In this document: positions 8,785-17,473 of the stretch, one piece after another | Layout: the number at the start of each line of letters is the position of its first letter | Position numbering within the stretch: the first letter of the stretch is position 1 | Source: Prevotella sp. | Lineage (GTDB): Bacteria; Bacteroidota; Bacteroidia; Bacteroidales; Bacteroidaceae | NCBI GenBank assembly: GCA_017627765.1 | Contig: JAGAGD010000050.1 | Location: 1-49,509, forward strand | Length of the DNA: 49,509 nucleotides | Direction of reading: 5' to 3' | The notes under the pieces: generated by a model | Seen by the model: the letters and a program-made list of their open reading frames with translations, nothing else | Database searches by the model: none | Told to the model about the DNA's origin: nothing | Program-made: the position numbers and the translations under genes

Positions 8785-9273
8785 CTACTTACTCTTATTG
8801 AAATGCTCACTTATTTTTTCAAGCGACTTATAAAGATGGTTGTAGACTGTTACCTTGCTGATATTCAACTCATCAGATATCTCCTTATAACTCATCTCAC
8901 GCAGGTAACGCATTCTAAAAATCTTCTTACTCAATAGTGGTAAGTCGGTATCAATATAATTCATGAGTTCTTCTAGACGTGAATAGTCTTCGCTAACGGA
9001 TAGCGGATGATTAACTTCTACAGAGAACAGATGCAGAAGACGCTCTCTGGTTGATTTATTAGCAATAATGTTTCTGCATCGGTTTCGCACGCTTATCAGC
9101 AAATAGCCTTCTGCCCTATCTGCATCAATATCTAAGTTTCTGTCAAGGATTGTTGTAAACACATCGCTTACAACATCTTTGCACTCTTCCTCATCATAGA
9201 GAATGGTAAGGGCTAGATGATACATCTTTATATGGTATTTTCTGAAAAGGAATTCAAATTCTTGCTTTGTCAT
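8785..9273 (-). CDS. ECF RNA polymerase sigma factor
   Basis: An extracytoplasmic-function sigma-70 factor, 162 residues from the ATG at 9271-9273. Sigma region 2 covers about 1-75 (LFRKYHIKMYHLALTILYD, DVVSDVFTTIL) and region 4 about 98-152, with a helix-turn-helix MSYKEISDELNISKVTVYNH. The same frame is open up to an ATG at 9424-9426, which would add 51 residues, but that stretch is Lys/Tyr-rich and does not resemble an ECF N-terminus, so I prefer the shorter form. It heads a three-gene operon with the anti-sigma factor and the STN receptor and probably controls that operon. No standard housekeeping promoter is visible upstream. Confidence 0.9.
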   Translation of the reverse strand: MTKQEFEFLFRKYHIKMYHLALTILYDEEECKDVVSDVFTTILDRNLDIDADRAEGYLLISVRNRCRNIIANKSTRERLLHLFSVEVNHPLSVSEDYSRLEELMNYIDTDLPLLSKKIFRMRYLREMSYKEISDELNISKVTVYNHLYKSLEKISEHFNKSK

Positions 9274-9750
9274 TTTGTTTAAATATTTGCCAGCATATAT
9301 TTCATATACTCTATAAAAGAGCATTTTACTGTATTTTTCAACAAGTTTACAATAATAATACAAATGAGCAGCACGAAAAACTAAATTGATTACTTGTTTT
9401 TTTGTTTTTTTCTTCATTTGCACCACTTTTTAACAAAAAATCCAAGTTTATGATCTTTTTAGTTTATAAGGCTATTTAAAGTGGTTTGTTAATTGAATAT
9501 GATTGATATGTCAGATAAGAATAATTTGAAAAAAAGCAGTGAAAAGAAATAAAGAGAAAGTATGAAAAATCTTGACAAGATTTTGACGAATTGATTAAAA
9601 ACACCCCTCTATAATTTAAAAATTTTCGACCGAGAAAAACGAAGTTGCAAAATATGCGAGTATTTGGCTGTTTCTTACAGTTTTAGACAACTCGTTATAA
9701 ATCAAGACTTTATACCTTTTAGCAAAAAACTCATAATTTCTGAAAAAGTG

Positions 9751-9785
9751 AAAGGTGCCCTTTCGCACTGCGAAAGGGCACCTTT
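9751..9785. repeat. Perfect 16-bp GC-rich hairpin with 3-nt loop
   Basis: AAAGGTGCCCTTTCGC (9751-9766), loop ACT, then the exact complement (9770-9785). A third half-copy of the same core, GCGAAAGGGCACCTTTT, occurs at 9836-9852. Between them ATATGCCAC occurs twice (9795-9803 and 9817-9825). This is the GC-richest, most structured piece of an otherwise AT-rich gene-free region (9427-10171) and belongs to the repeat family that recurs at the right end of the window. Confidence 0.85.
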
Positions 9786-9820
9786 GACACTGCGATATGC
9801 CACATATTGCACCACAATAT

Positions 9821-9975
9821 GCCACGTTTGACATCGCGAAAGGGCACCTTTTGCAAAATCGTTCATCATGCTCGTTCACAAAGTTTATACATATTGATTA
9901 ACTAATAAACAGTTTTTTGCACTTTGCCTCGTGCCAAGCAGAAAATCTTTCTCTAGAATTGAAGTTTCAGATGAC
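9821..9975 (-). repeat. Dispersed repeat, left copy (inverted relative to 49355-49509)
   Basis: Read on the minus strand, this 155-nt stretch aligns nearly end to end with the last 155 nt of the window by eye. Shared blocks include TTCTAGAGAAAGATTTT, TTGGCACGAGGC, GTTAATCAAT and CCTTTCGCGATG. A GTG-started 87-codon frame (9616-9879, minus) runs through it and encodes a Cys-rich peptide with two RCPFA blocks, but the right copy has an in-frame stop at the matching place. I therefore treat the frame as repeat translation rather than a gene. The remaining parts of 9427-10171 are AT-rich, with shorter pieces resembling the repeat (for example 10000-10040). Confidence 0.75.
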
Positions 9976-10171
9976 AAAAATTTTAGGTCTCTCAAATATG
10001 AAAAATTTTGACAAAACAAGATTCTGAATTATCAGTTTTGAATTAAGTTTCTTAAATATCTCGGTAATAAATATTGAGCTTTCAATTACTACTTTTTTTT
10101 ATAATTATAGCAATACTAAAAGAAAAACAGAAACAAAAAATAAAAATTCAAAACATACAATTGGAAAGATA

Positions 10172-10507
10172 TCATTCCTGAAACAACGACAAAGACTCAT
10201 CCCTATGAATAGGCTGCTCTACTTCATTTTCTTCAACATTCACAAACTTCAGCATCAGTTGATTTGTCTCTACTGAAGAGGGATTTAGCCGATATACTCC
10301 CCTGCTTACTTTCTCTATGACTGAAACGGGATTTTTTGAATGACGAAGAAGAAACGCAGAAACATAAGAATGAACTTCTTCAAAGTTTAGAGGAAAGAAA
10401 AAACTATTCGAAGCATTAAAGACATGCTTCGAAATCTTTGACACGTGCAAACCATCTGCACCAGCAAAGGCTAAAACCTTGAGTATCTCTTGGTCGTAAT
10501 TCAACAA
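10172..10507 (-). CDS. Conserved Bacteroidales protein, winged-helix-like
   Basis: A 111-residue cytoplasmic protein. I recall close homologues in Bacteroides annotated only as hypothetical. The layout, a helical N-terminus (YDQEILKVLAFAGADGLHVSKISKHVFN), a middle with VHSYVSAFLLRHS and a closing beta-like RGVYRLNP at about 90-97, suggests a small winged-helix fold, followed by an acidic tail. It lies downstream of the DUF2582 winged-helix gene, with a weak hairpin between them. Function and DNA binding are unproven. Confidence 0.7.
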   Translation of the reverse strand: MLNYDQEILKVLAFAGADGLHVSKISKHVFNASNSFFFPLNFEEVHSYVSAFLLRHSKNPVSVIEKVSRGVYRLNPSSVETNQLMLKFVNVEENEVEQPIHRDESLSLFQE

Positions 10508-10568
10508 TTATGCGTTTTTAATACGTACTAAAAGAAATAACCTAAATCACTAACATTTTGATTACAAT

Positions 10569-10610
10569 GAAAAGAGCCAGAAGCATCATAGTGCAAACCC
10601 AGCTCTTTTC
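10569..10610 (-). terminator. Hairpin between two small genes, possible terminator
   Basis: GAAAAGAGC (10569-10577) pairs with GCTCTTTTC (10602-10610) over a 24-nt loop. It lies directly after the DUF2582 gene. The U-tract is poor, so termination may be partial. Confidence 0.4.
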
Positions 10611-10630
10611 ATTCTGCTGATAGAAATAAT

Positions 10631-10924
10631 TTATGCAAGAACTATCTTGGCATCCTCATTTCTTACTTTTCCTTCTTTAAAAAGCCAGCCTAAACCCAAC
10701 AGAGCCTCATCCTTGCTGATTCCTGCAACCTTTGCAATCTCAGCTACTGACAGAGCTTTCTGCTGAGTGGCTAAAGCTTGATAAACATCGCCAGCCTTGA
10801 AACCAACATTCTCTACTGAAAGATTTAATGGTGATTTCTTAACTGACTTTGACGCAGTCTTTGGCTTAATGCTTTTTGACCTTGTCGCTTCTAATTTCTC
10901 TTTAGATTCTTCTTTTTTTACCAT
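10631..10924 (-). CDS. Winged helix-turn-helix protein (DUF2582 type)
   Basis: A 97-residue protein with a Lys-rich basic N-terminal tail (1-30) and a C-terminal winged-helix domain (about 36-97: NVGFKAGDVYQALATQQKAL then VAEIAKVAGISKDEALLGLG and WLFKEGKVR). This matches the DUF2582 group of small winged-helix proteins. The basic tail suggests nucleic-acid binding, but the target is unknown. It begins 32 nt after the aspS stop and is probably co-transcribed with it. Confidence 0.82.
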   Translation of the reverse strand: MVKKEESKEKLEATRSKSIKPKTASKSVKKSPLNLSVENVGFKAGDVYQALATQQKALSVAEIAKVAGISKDEALLGLGWLFKEGKVRNEDAKIVLA

Positions 10925-10956
10925 TTGTTAGAAATATAAAACTGATATATATTACA

Positions 10957-12723
10957 TTAGTTATCTTCTTTTATGTCGACAACTAATTGCAATTCATCAA
11001 GCTGTTTTTGGTCAAGGGCAGAAGGGGCATCCAACATGACGTCACGTCCGGAATTGTTCTTAGGGAACGCAATGCAATCACGAATAGAGTCAAGGCCAGC
11101 CATTACCGAAACAAAACGGTCAAGACCAAAAGCAAGTCCTCCATGAGGCGGAGCACCATATTTGAAAGCATTAATCAAAAATCCGAACTGAGCCATAGCC
11201 TGCTCTGGAGTGAATCCCAAGATATTAAACATCTTTGACTGAAGCTGTCCATCGTGAATACGGATAGAACCACCTCCTAATTCAATACCATTGCAAACAA
11301 AGTCATAAGCAAGGGCACGAACCTTCTCTGGATGGCTTTCGAGCAGAGGTATATCATCAGGATTTGGCATTGTAAACGGATGATGAACTGCCATGAGTCG
11401 CTGTTCTTCATCACTCCACTCAAACAATGGGAAATCAACAATCCACAAACATTCAAACTTATCTTTGTCGCGAAGTCCCAAACGGTCACCCATTTCTAGG
11501 CGCAAACTACACAACTGGACACGGGTCTTATTCGCATTATCGCCTGAAAGAATGAGTACCAAATCTCCATCTTTAGCATTCATTTCTGCTTTTAACTTAG
11601 CAAAAATTTCTGGCTGATAGAACTTGTCAATGCTTGACTTAACAGTTCCATCTTCATTGAACTTAACATAAACAAGTCCTTTCGCCCCTACTTGAGGACG
11701 CTTTACAAACTCTGTAAGCTGATCTAATTGCTTTCGGGTATAATTTGCACATCCTGGTACACATATACCGCCAATATACTCAGCAGAATCGAACACAGGG
11801 AATGTTCCTGTACCTTTTAACACATCCATAAGTTCGACAAATTCCATACCAAAACGTAGGTCTGGTTTATCTGAGCCGAAACGACGCATTGCTTCGTGCC
11901 ACGTCATTTGCTGAAGTTTTGAAGGAAGTTCAACACCTCTTACTTCACGGAACAAATGACGACACATATCCTCAAAAAGATTTATTACATCTTCTTGATC
12001 TACAAACGACATTTCGCAGTCAATCTGAGTAAACTCTGGCTGGCGATCTGCTCGTAAATCTTCGTCGCGGAAACATTTTGCAATCTGGAAATAACGGTCA
12101 AAACCACTTACCATAAGCAATTGCTTAAGGGTTTGTGGACTCTGTGGAAGTGCATAGAACTGTCCTGGATTCATACGAGATGGCACAACAAAATCGCGAG
12201 CACCTTCTGGAGTTGAACCTATAAGTATAGGAGTCTCTACCTCAATAAACTGGCGAGAATCTAAGAAGTTTCTAATCAGAATCGTCATTCTGTGTCGCAA
12301 TTCAAGATTACTACGAACTGAAGGACGACGCAAATCTAAATAACGATAACGCATACGAATATCATCACCGCCATCAGTCTGGTCTTCAATAGTAAAAGGA
12401 GGAGTAAGACTCTCACTCAAAACATTAAGTTCGTTAGCTATTATCTCAATCTCACCAGTAGGCAGATTCTTGTTCTTACTTTCTCTCTCATTTACTACAC
12501 CTTTAATCTGAATGCAGTATTCGCGCCCTAATTTATTAGCTTTGTCGCACAACTCTTTATCTACAGCTTCATTAAAGACTATCTGTGTTATACCATATCT
12601 GTCTCTAACATCAACAAAGGTCATGCCACCCATCTTGCGGGTACGCTGAACCCATCCAGACAATGTCACTTCGCTACCAACATTAGAAAGGCGAAGTTCT
12701 CCACAAGTATTTGTTCTATACAT
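10957..12723 (-). CDS. aspS: Aspartyl-tRNA synthetase
   Basis: Class II aminoacyl-tRNA synthetase that charges tRNA-Asp with aspartate. The 588 residues match the long bacterial form. Domains in order: OB-fold anticodon-binding domain (about 1-105), catalytic core with motif 2 ([14 protein letters not shown], about 217-230), a GAD-type insertion (about 290-410), and motif 3 (GGLAFGLDR, about 526-534). All key motifs are intact. The gene follows rny, with a hairpin in the 61-nt gap, and precedes the DUF2582 gene. Whether it charges only tRNA-Asp or also tRNA-Asn cannot be judged without checking for an asnS gene. Confidence 0.97.
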   Translation of the reverse strand: MYRTNTCGELRLSNVGSEVTLSGWVQRTRKMGGMTFVDVRDRYGITQIVFNEAVDKELCDKANKLGREYCIQIKGVVNERESKNKNLPTGEIEIIANELNVLSESLTPPFTIEDQTDGGDDIRMRYRYLDLRRPSVRSNLELRHRMTILIRNFLDSRQFIEVETPILIGSTPEGARDFVVPSRMNPGQFYALPQSPQTLKQLLMVSGFDRYFQIAKCFRDEDLRADRQPEFTQIDCEMSFVDQEDVINLFEDMCRHLFREVRGVELPSKLQQMTWHEAMRRFGSDKPDLRFGMEFVELMDVLKGTGTFPVFDSAEYIGGICVPGCANYTRKQLDQLTEFVKRPQVGAKGLVYVKFNEDGTVKSSIDKFYQPEIFAKLKAEMNAKDGDLVLILSGDNANKTRVQLCSLRLEMGDRLGLRDKDKFECLWIVDFPLFEWSDEEQRLMAVHHPFTMPNPDDIPLLESHPEKVRALAYDFVCNGIELGGGSIRIHDGQLQSKMFNILGFTPEQAMAQFGFLINAFKYGAPPHGGLAFGLDRFVSVMAGLDSIRDCIAFPKNNSGRDVMLDAPSALDQKQLDELQLVVDIKEDN

Positions 12724-12750
12724 CTTATTTTATATATTTTAACATAAGCA

Positions 12751-12779
12751 CAATGAGGGAGCGCCTAGCCCCCTCATTG
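12751..12779. other. Hairpin between rny and aspS
   Basis: CAATGAGGG (12751-12759) and CCCTCATTG (12771-12779) form a 9-bp stem around an 11-nt loop. It lacks a U-tract on the minus strand, so it is more likely an RNA-stability or processing element, or a weak terminator, than a full stop. Confidence 0.5.
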
Positions 12780-12784
12780 AAATA

Positions 12785-14320
12785 TTATTTTGCATAAGCA
12801 ACTGAACGCGTCTCACGGATTACCGTAATTTTGACTTGTCCAGGATATGTCATCTCTGTTTGAATCTTGTTAGCAATTTCGCTTGATAATGCCTCTGTCT
12901 CTTTATCGTCCATCTTATCGGCACCGACTATAACTCGAAGCTCACGTCCAGCTTGAATTGCATAAGTCTTTGTAACTCCTGGATAGCTCATTGCAATAGC
13001 TTCTAAGTCATTGAGTCGTTTAATATATGCCTCAACTATTTCACGACGTGCACCAGGACGAGCGCCTGAGATAGCATCACAAACCTGAACAATTGGTGCT
13101 AAAAGTGTGTTCATCTCCATCTCGTCATGGTGAGCTCCAATAGCATTACAAATATCTGGTTTTTCCTTATATTTCTCAGCTATCTTAGCACCATAAATAG
13201 CATGTGGCATCTCATTTTCTTCATCTGGCACCTTACCTATATCATGAAGCAATCCTGCTCGCTTTGCCTTCTTTGGATTAAGTCCAAGCTCGGAAGCCAT
13301 AACACCACAAAGATTTGCTGTTTCACGAGCATGTTGCAATAGATTCTGACCATAAGAAGAACGGTATTTCATCTTACCAATTATGCGAATCAGCTCTGGA
13401 TGTAGCCCGTGAATACCTAAATCTATAGCAGTACGCTTACCTGTCTCAATAACTTCATTTTCAAGCTGCTTCTTAACCTTAGCAACAACTTCTTCAATAC
13501 GGGCAGGGTGAATTCTTCCATCAGCAACGAGTTGATGTAAGGCCAGTCTACAGACCTCTCTACGTATAGGGTCAAAAGCAGAAATAACGATAGCCTCAGG
13601 GGTATCATCTACGACGATTTCAACTCCAGTTGCAGCTTCTAATGCTCTAATATTTCTACCTTCACGACCAATGATTCGACCTTTAACCTCATCGTTATCA
13701 ATATGGAATACGCTTACAGAATTCTCTATAGCCGTTTCTGTAGCTACACGCTGAATAGTCTGAATTACGATTTTCTTAGCTTGTGCTGTTGCATTTAGCT
13801 TTGCCTCATCCATTATTTCATTCACATAGCTTGCAGCATCGGTGCGTGCCTCATCTTTCAGATTCTCAATTAATCTGTTTTTTGCTTCCTCTGCACTAAG
13901 CCCAGAAAGTTCTTCAAGTTTCTCACGCTCTTTAATCAGCATCTTCTCCACTTCATCCTGTTTCAAAACAAGATGTTTTTTCTCATTTTCTATACGTTGC
14001 TGACTTTGTTCAACTTCCTGCTTGCGTCTAGCAATATCTTCTTGTCGCTGATTAAGTGATATTTCTCGCTGTTTCAAGCGATTCTCATTCTGCTGGATTT
14101 TTTGATTTCTGCTTTGAACTTCTTTTTCTAGTTCTGCTTTCTTGTTAAGAAACTTTTCTTTAACTTCAAGCAACTTTTTCTCTTTTAAGACTTCAGCTTC
14201 TTTATTCGCTGACTCCAGCATTTGTTTATACTTACCAGTCAAAACATAACGGTAAATAAAATAGCCTGCCAATATGCCTAATAATAGGCAAATAGCACCT
14301 ACAATAATTGTTGTTATCAT
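12785..14320 (-). CDS. rny: Ribonuclease Y
   Basis: Membrane-anchored endoribonuclease that starts mRNA decay. The 511 residues show the standard order: N-terminal membrane helix (about 3-23), long charged coiled-coil (about 25-175), KH RNA-binding domain with [20 protein letters not shown] (about 213-232), HD domain with the metal-binding LLHDIGK (about 354-360), and a C-terminal domain. All signature residues are present. It sits between zapA and aspS in one minus-strand group driven from 15006-15036. Confidence 0.97.
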   Translation of the reverse strand: MITTIIVGAICLLLGILAGYFIYRYVLTGKYKQMLESANKEAEVLKEKKLLEVKEKFLNKKAELEKEVQSRNQKIQQNENRLKQREISLNQRQEDIARRKQEVEQSQQRIENEKKHLVLKQDEVEKMLIKEREKLEELSGLSAEEAKNRLIENLKDEARTDAASYVNEIMDEAKLNATAQAKKIVIQTIQRVATETAIENSVSVFHIDNDEVKGRIIGREGRNIRALEAATGVEIVVDDTPEAIVISAFDPIRREVCRLALHQLVADGRIHPARIEEVVAKVKKQLENEVIETGKRTAIDLGIHGLHPELIRIIGKMKYRSSYGQNLLQHARETANLCGVMASELGLNPKKAKRAGLLHDIGKVPDEENEMPHAIYGAKIAEKYKEKPDICNAIGAHHDEMEMNTLLAPIVQVCDAISGARPGARREIVEAYIKRLNDLEAIAMSYPGVTKTYAIQAGRELRVIVGADKMDDKETEALSSEIANKIQTEMTYPGQVKITVIRETRSVAYAK

Positions 14321-14374
14321 TGATTAATATAATTTTATTTGTTATTAAATATTCTCTTCTATCTGCATCATAAA

Positions 14375-14683
14375 CTACTTCAGCGCTTCTTCAATTTCCG
14401 AAGTTATTTTAGAGAGAACATTTGTTATAGGAGCAGTTGCATTACGCTGAGCTTCTGTCTCATATCGCAATGCAATCTCCAGCATAGCCATATAAAGAAC
14501 ATCTTTATCACTACGACGTCCTTTATACATGCTGGCATAATCATTGATAGTCTTTGTTATAAGTTTTTCCGCATTACGACACTTTTCCTCATCATCACGA
14601 TTGATATTAACCGCAATGTTTGTGTCATATAGATGCAATCTTATATGGATTTTATCAATATTCTCTGTTTTTCCTTCAGCCAT
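14375..14683 (-). CDS. zapA: Cell division protein ZapA
   Basis: FtsZ-associated protein that bundles FtsZ filaments at mid-cell. The 102 residues begin with a short beta-rich head (IHIRLHLYDTNIAVNINRDD) followed by the typical helix EEKCRNAEKLITKTINDYAS and a C-terminal dimerising helix. Length and layout fit ZapA. It lies 9 nt behind a small coiled-coil protein gene and 54 nt before rny, an order common in Bacteroidales. The assignment rests on pattern and context. Confidence 0.85.
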   Translation of the reverse strand: MAEGKTENIDKIHIRLHLYDTNIAVNINRDDEEKCRNAEKLITKTINDYASMYKGRRSDKDVLYMAMLEIALRYETEAQRNATAPITNVLSKITSEIEEALK

Positions 14684-14692
14684 TGTTTCACG

Positions 14693-14986
14693 TTATTTTT
14701 CGCTTAGTAGCGTGATACACTTGTTGACATCTCTTATCAATTTAGCAACTTTTGCCTTTGCTGTTTCGAGGTCACCATCCGTAACCTCAAGCATTTTTGC
14801 CATCTTGAGTGAATTGTAATCATTCTGCATCTGAGCCAATTGGTCATTGAGATTTTTCTTCTCTTTTTCCAAATCATCAACCATTACATATAATTCTTCA
14901 TTTTCTTTTTTTAATTGATTGAATTGAAGAATCATCTGCCTAACCCTTGTAGTAAATAGGTTTATGATTTTCTCGTCAGCTGTCAT
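14693..14986 (-). CDS. Small coiled-coil protein upstream of zapA
   Basis: A 97-residue, almost wholly helical protein with heptad-like repeats from about 14 to 62 (LKKENEELYVMVDDLEKEKK and onward) and a C-terminal TAKAKVAKLIRDVNKCITLL. It is the first gene of the group, 9 nt from zapA, so a division-related partner role is plausible, comparable to but not demonstrably homologous with ZapB. It starts just downstream of a strong promoter. Confidence 0.75.
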   Translation of the reverse strand: MTADEKIINLFTTRVRQMILQFNQLKKENEELYVMVDDLEKEKKNLNDQLAQMQNDYNSLKMAKMLEVTDGDLETAKAKVAKLIRDVNKCITLLSEK

Positions 14987-15005
14987 ACATTAAACAATTT
15001 GGGTA

Positions 15006-15036
15006 CAAAAGTACTTGTTTTTATTTATTCCGCAAA
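15006..15036 (-). promoter_or_regulatory. Promoter of the zapA-rny-aspS group
   Basis: Minus-strand -33 TTTG (15033-15036), 19-nt spacer and -7 TACTTTTG (15006-15013), a full match to the Bacteroidetes consensus. The leader is very short, about 15 nt. Confidence 0.75.
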
Positions 15037-15107
15037 AGTTTTTTTGATATTTTTCAGCATTTTCAGTAATAATTACTGCAAATTATAATCGTTTGAGAGA
15101 TAATTTA

Positions 15108-15731
15108 TTATGAATTATCATTAGATTTTCTATTTTCCTTCTTTGCAAGCATAACAACCTGATATACAAACTGTGTTATCCATTGCTGTGAAAATCCAAG
15201 TCGATTATTATATTGTCGAGTACTTAATACTGCCTTAATCACGCCAGCGTCTTTATAATCATTTTTATTAAAAATGTCGTTTACAGTCTTTTCTGTCATA
15301 GCATAAAGAGCTTTCTTAAAAAACGAAGGCATACGGAGTTTAAACTTCATAAGATTACCCATAAGCATCATTAACTCTTGGGTGAATCCTTGAAATTGAT
15401 ACATATACACTTGCACATCTTGCATTTTTCTGCAGTTTTTCTTTATACTTGCATCAATCTCTTTGAAGAAAGAATCGTCGGTACCATAAAATTCATTTAA
15501 CATTTTCTTACAGGCATTCTTTTCGCCAACTCCAAGACGATTATTTACAGTCTGAACATGCAAAGTATTTTTAAACATTCTTAAATCTGGAAACATCGCT
15601 AAATTTGAAATACCCAGATTTGAAGCTATTGATGCTTGAAAATAAACTCGTATAAGAGACATATAGTCCTCCATGCTCTTCTGCGATGATTCTGAATTAT
15701 TTTTACCAAATATTTTAGCTAAAAATCCCAT
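15108..15731 (-). CDS. Conserved Bacteroidales protein of unknown function
   Basis: A 207-residue protein without signal peptide or clear membrane span. Sequence is mainly helical and Met/Phe-rich (for example QFQGFTQELMMLMGNLMKFK near 112-131), beginning MGFLAKIFGKN, an amphipathic start that could touch a membrane. I do not recognise a characterised family. It is a single gene with its own promoter, divergent from the exopolysaccharide operon. Nothing ties it to polysaccharide synthesis except proximity. Confidence 0.7.
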   Translation of the reverse strand: MGFLAKIFGKNNSESSQKSMEDYMSLIRVYFQASIASNLGISNLAMFPDLRMFKNTLHVQTVNNRLGVGEKNACKKMLNEFYGTDDSFFKEIDASIKKNCRKMQDVQVYMYQFQGFTQELMMLMGNLMKFKLRMPSFFKKALYAMTEKTVNDIFNKNDYKDAGVIKAVLSTRQYNNRLGFSQQWITQFVYQVVMLAKKENRKSNDNS

Positions 15732-15775
15732 AGTTTTTTATAATAAAAAAGTCATTTTTTATATTTTTTCAAATG

Positions 15776-15806
15776 CAAAAGTACAACAAAAAGGCAAAAC
15801 AGCAAA
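15776..15806 (-). promoter_or_regulatory. Promoter of the 15108-15731 gene
   Basis: Minus-strand -33 TTTG (15803-15806), 19-nt spacer and -7 TACTTTTG (15776-15783). The leader is about 40 nt. The rest of the 277-nt divergent region is AT-rich. Confidence 0.72.
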
Positions 15807-15867
15807 ATAAATATGTATATTTATCTAAAAAATAATGGTTTTGCTAAAATCTTATTAATATTTTTTG

Positions 15868-15875
15868 TACCTTTG
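15868..15875 (+). promoter_or_regulatory. Candidate -7 box for the exopolysaccharide operon
   Basis: TACCTTTG matches TAnnTTTG, but the nearest upstream TTTG (15840-15843) is 24 nt away, longer than usual, so an activator may be needed. It would give an untranslated leader of about 125 nt before the sugar transferase gene. Confidence 0.45.
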
Positions 15876-16008
15876 TCGCGATTTAATATATAGTAATGTA
15901 ATAACATCAAAATATACTTGAAAAATTGCATTATATTTAATTATTGGAATTGTAATTTCCGCAGAATAAAAAACACAGGAAAAGCATAATTAACTTCAAA
16001 GTTATCAA

Positions 16009-17424
16009 ATGAAATATTATTCAAACGGCAATGAAATAATAAAACTTATAGTCAGATTAGGCGATTTTGTTTTATTAAATATCGTACTGCTATTTTTTTA
16101 TAATCTAAAATCCGACATTGTTCCTGTTTTTTTTCATAACAATATCAAGATGATTATTTTGATAGCAAACTTTTCGATGTTTCTTGCACAGAATTTTATT
16201 ACTCCAATAATACATCAACGAATAACTACTTTTGAGAAAATATTTACTCGTGTTTTTAAGCTGACTATTATACAATCTGCAACATTATTTTTCTTTACAA
16301 AACTAATAACTGAAGCAGGTGGATTTTTTCATTTCCTTTTATTTTATGTACCAACATTATTCCTTGCGATCTTCTTATTACGAGGCATAGAATGGTTTAT
16401 CTTGAAGCGTGCCCGTCAACTAGGAATCAATACTCGTTCTATTTTATTCGTAGGTGATGACCCCGCAAATATACTTGTTTTTCGGGAAATGGCTTCAGAC
16501 CCATCAACAGGATACAAGGTTCGAGGCTATTATGCGGAAAAGCAGATGGAAGACTGTCCTGAATCTTTGCGATATCTTGGAAATATTTCAGATCTCAAGG
16601 ATTTCATAAAGAATGCAGAAGAAGGCAATAACATACACATAGATGAGATTTTCTGTAGCCTTTCACAAGATGAGTCAGAGACTATAGTGAAAATAATGCA
16701 ATATTGTGATAAGCATATAACTCATTTCTTCTATGTGCCAAGACAATTTGGAAATTTCAGATTAAACCTTAAGCCTCAACAATTTGGAGATCAAACAATT
16801 TTCACGAATCACCAAGAGCCACTTGCAAGTCCAGGCAACAGATTTATAAAAAGATCGTTTGATATTATTTTCAGCCTTATCGTCTGCATTGTTTTGTTGC
16901 CATTTATACCTATTATTGCATTAATTATCAAGAAACAGAGTCCAGGGCCAATTCTATTTAAACAGGCACGAACAGGTTTAAATGGGAAAACATTTACTTG
17001 TTACAAGTTTCGTTCAATGCATGTGAATGACAATGCCGACATGCAGCAAGCAACTTTAGACGACCCAAGAAAGTTTCCATTTGGCAACTTTATGCGAAAA
17101 TGTAACATAGACGAGTTTCCACAATTCTATAACGTACTAATAGGCGATATGAGTATTGTAGGTCCACGTCCTCACATGCTACATCATACAGAGGTTTATT
17201 CTTCACTTATTGACAAATATATGGTTCGTCATTTTTCTAAACCAGGAATCACAGGCTATGCTCAAGTTACCGGTTATAGAGGTGAGACAAAAGAACTATG
17301 GCAAATGGAAGAACGTATTCGACGTGACATCTGGTATATTGAGAACTGGACATTTTGGCTTGATATTAAAATAATATTTTTGACATTTACAAGTTTATTT
17401 ATCCCTGATAAGAAAGCATATTAG
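16009..17424 (+). CDS. Initiating undecaprenyl-phosphate sugar-1-phosphate transferase (WcaJ/WbaP type)
   Basis: Membrane enzyme that starts exopolysaccharide synthesis by moving a sugar-1-phosphate onto undecaprenyl phosphate. The 471 residues have four N-terminal membrane helices (about 11-31, 46-66, 88-101, 108-127), a nucleotide-binding-like middle domain (about 140-270) and the C-terminal bacterial sugar transferase domain: KRSFDIIFS (281-289), a re-entrant hydrophobic segment, SPGPILFKQARTG (311-323), YKFRSMH (332-338), IDEFPQFYNVLIGDMSIVGP (367-386) and PGITGYAQV. The catalytic Asp-Glu pair (DE at 368-369) is present. The sugar used, hexose or amino sugar, is not decided by sequence. 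It is the first gene of a four-gene operon. Confidence 0.93.
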   Translation: MKYYSNGNEIIKLIVRLGDFVLLNIVLLFFYNLKSDIVPVFFHNNIKMIILIANFSMFLAQNFITPIIHQRITTFEKIFTRVFKLTIIQSATLFFFTKLITEAGGFFHFLLFYVPTLFLAIFLLRGIEWFILKRARQLGINTRSILFVGDDPANILVFREMASDPSTGYKVRGYYAEKQMEDCPESLRYLGNISDLKDFIKNAEEGNNIHIDEIFCSLSQDESETIVKIMQYCDKHITHFFYVPRQFGNFRLNLKPQQFGDQTIFTNHQEPLASPGNRFIKRSFDIIFSLIVCIVLLPFIPIIALIIKKQSPGPILFKQARTGLNGKTFTCYKFRSMHVNDNADMQQATLDDPRKFPFGNFMRKCNIDEFPQFYNVLIGDMSIVGPRPHMLHHTEVYSSLIDKYMVRHFSKPGITGYAQVTGYRGETKELWQMEERIRRDIWYIENWTFWLDIKIIFLTFTSLFIPDKKAY

Positions 17425-17473
17425 TTTTTATGACATAAAATTTCAGATATATTACTAAAATTAAAAGAGAAAT

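Noticed and set aside
9274-9426. N-terminal extension of the ECF sigma factor
   Set aside because: The extra 51 residues are Lys/Tyr-rich and unlike any ECF N-terminus; the ATG at 9271-9273 gives a normal start of region 2.
9745-9860. CRISPR array at the palindromic repeats
   Set aside because: Units are not regularly spaced, there are no unique spacers of constant length and no cas genes nearby.
9616-9879. 87-codon Cys-rich open frame on the minus strand as a gene
   Set aside because: It is the translation of a dispersed repeat; the homologous copy at the window end has an in-frame stop, the start is GTG, and the C-terminal half is AT-rich noise.
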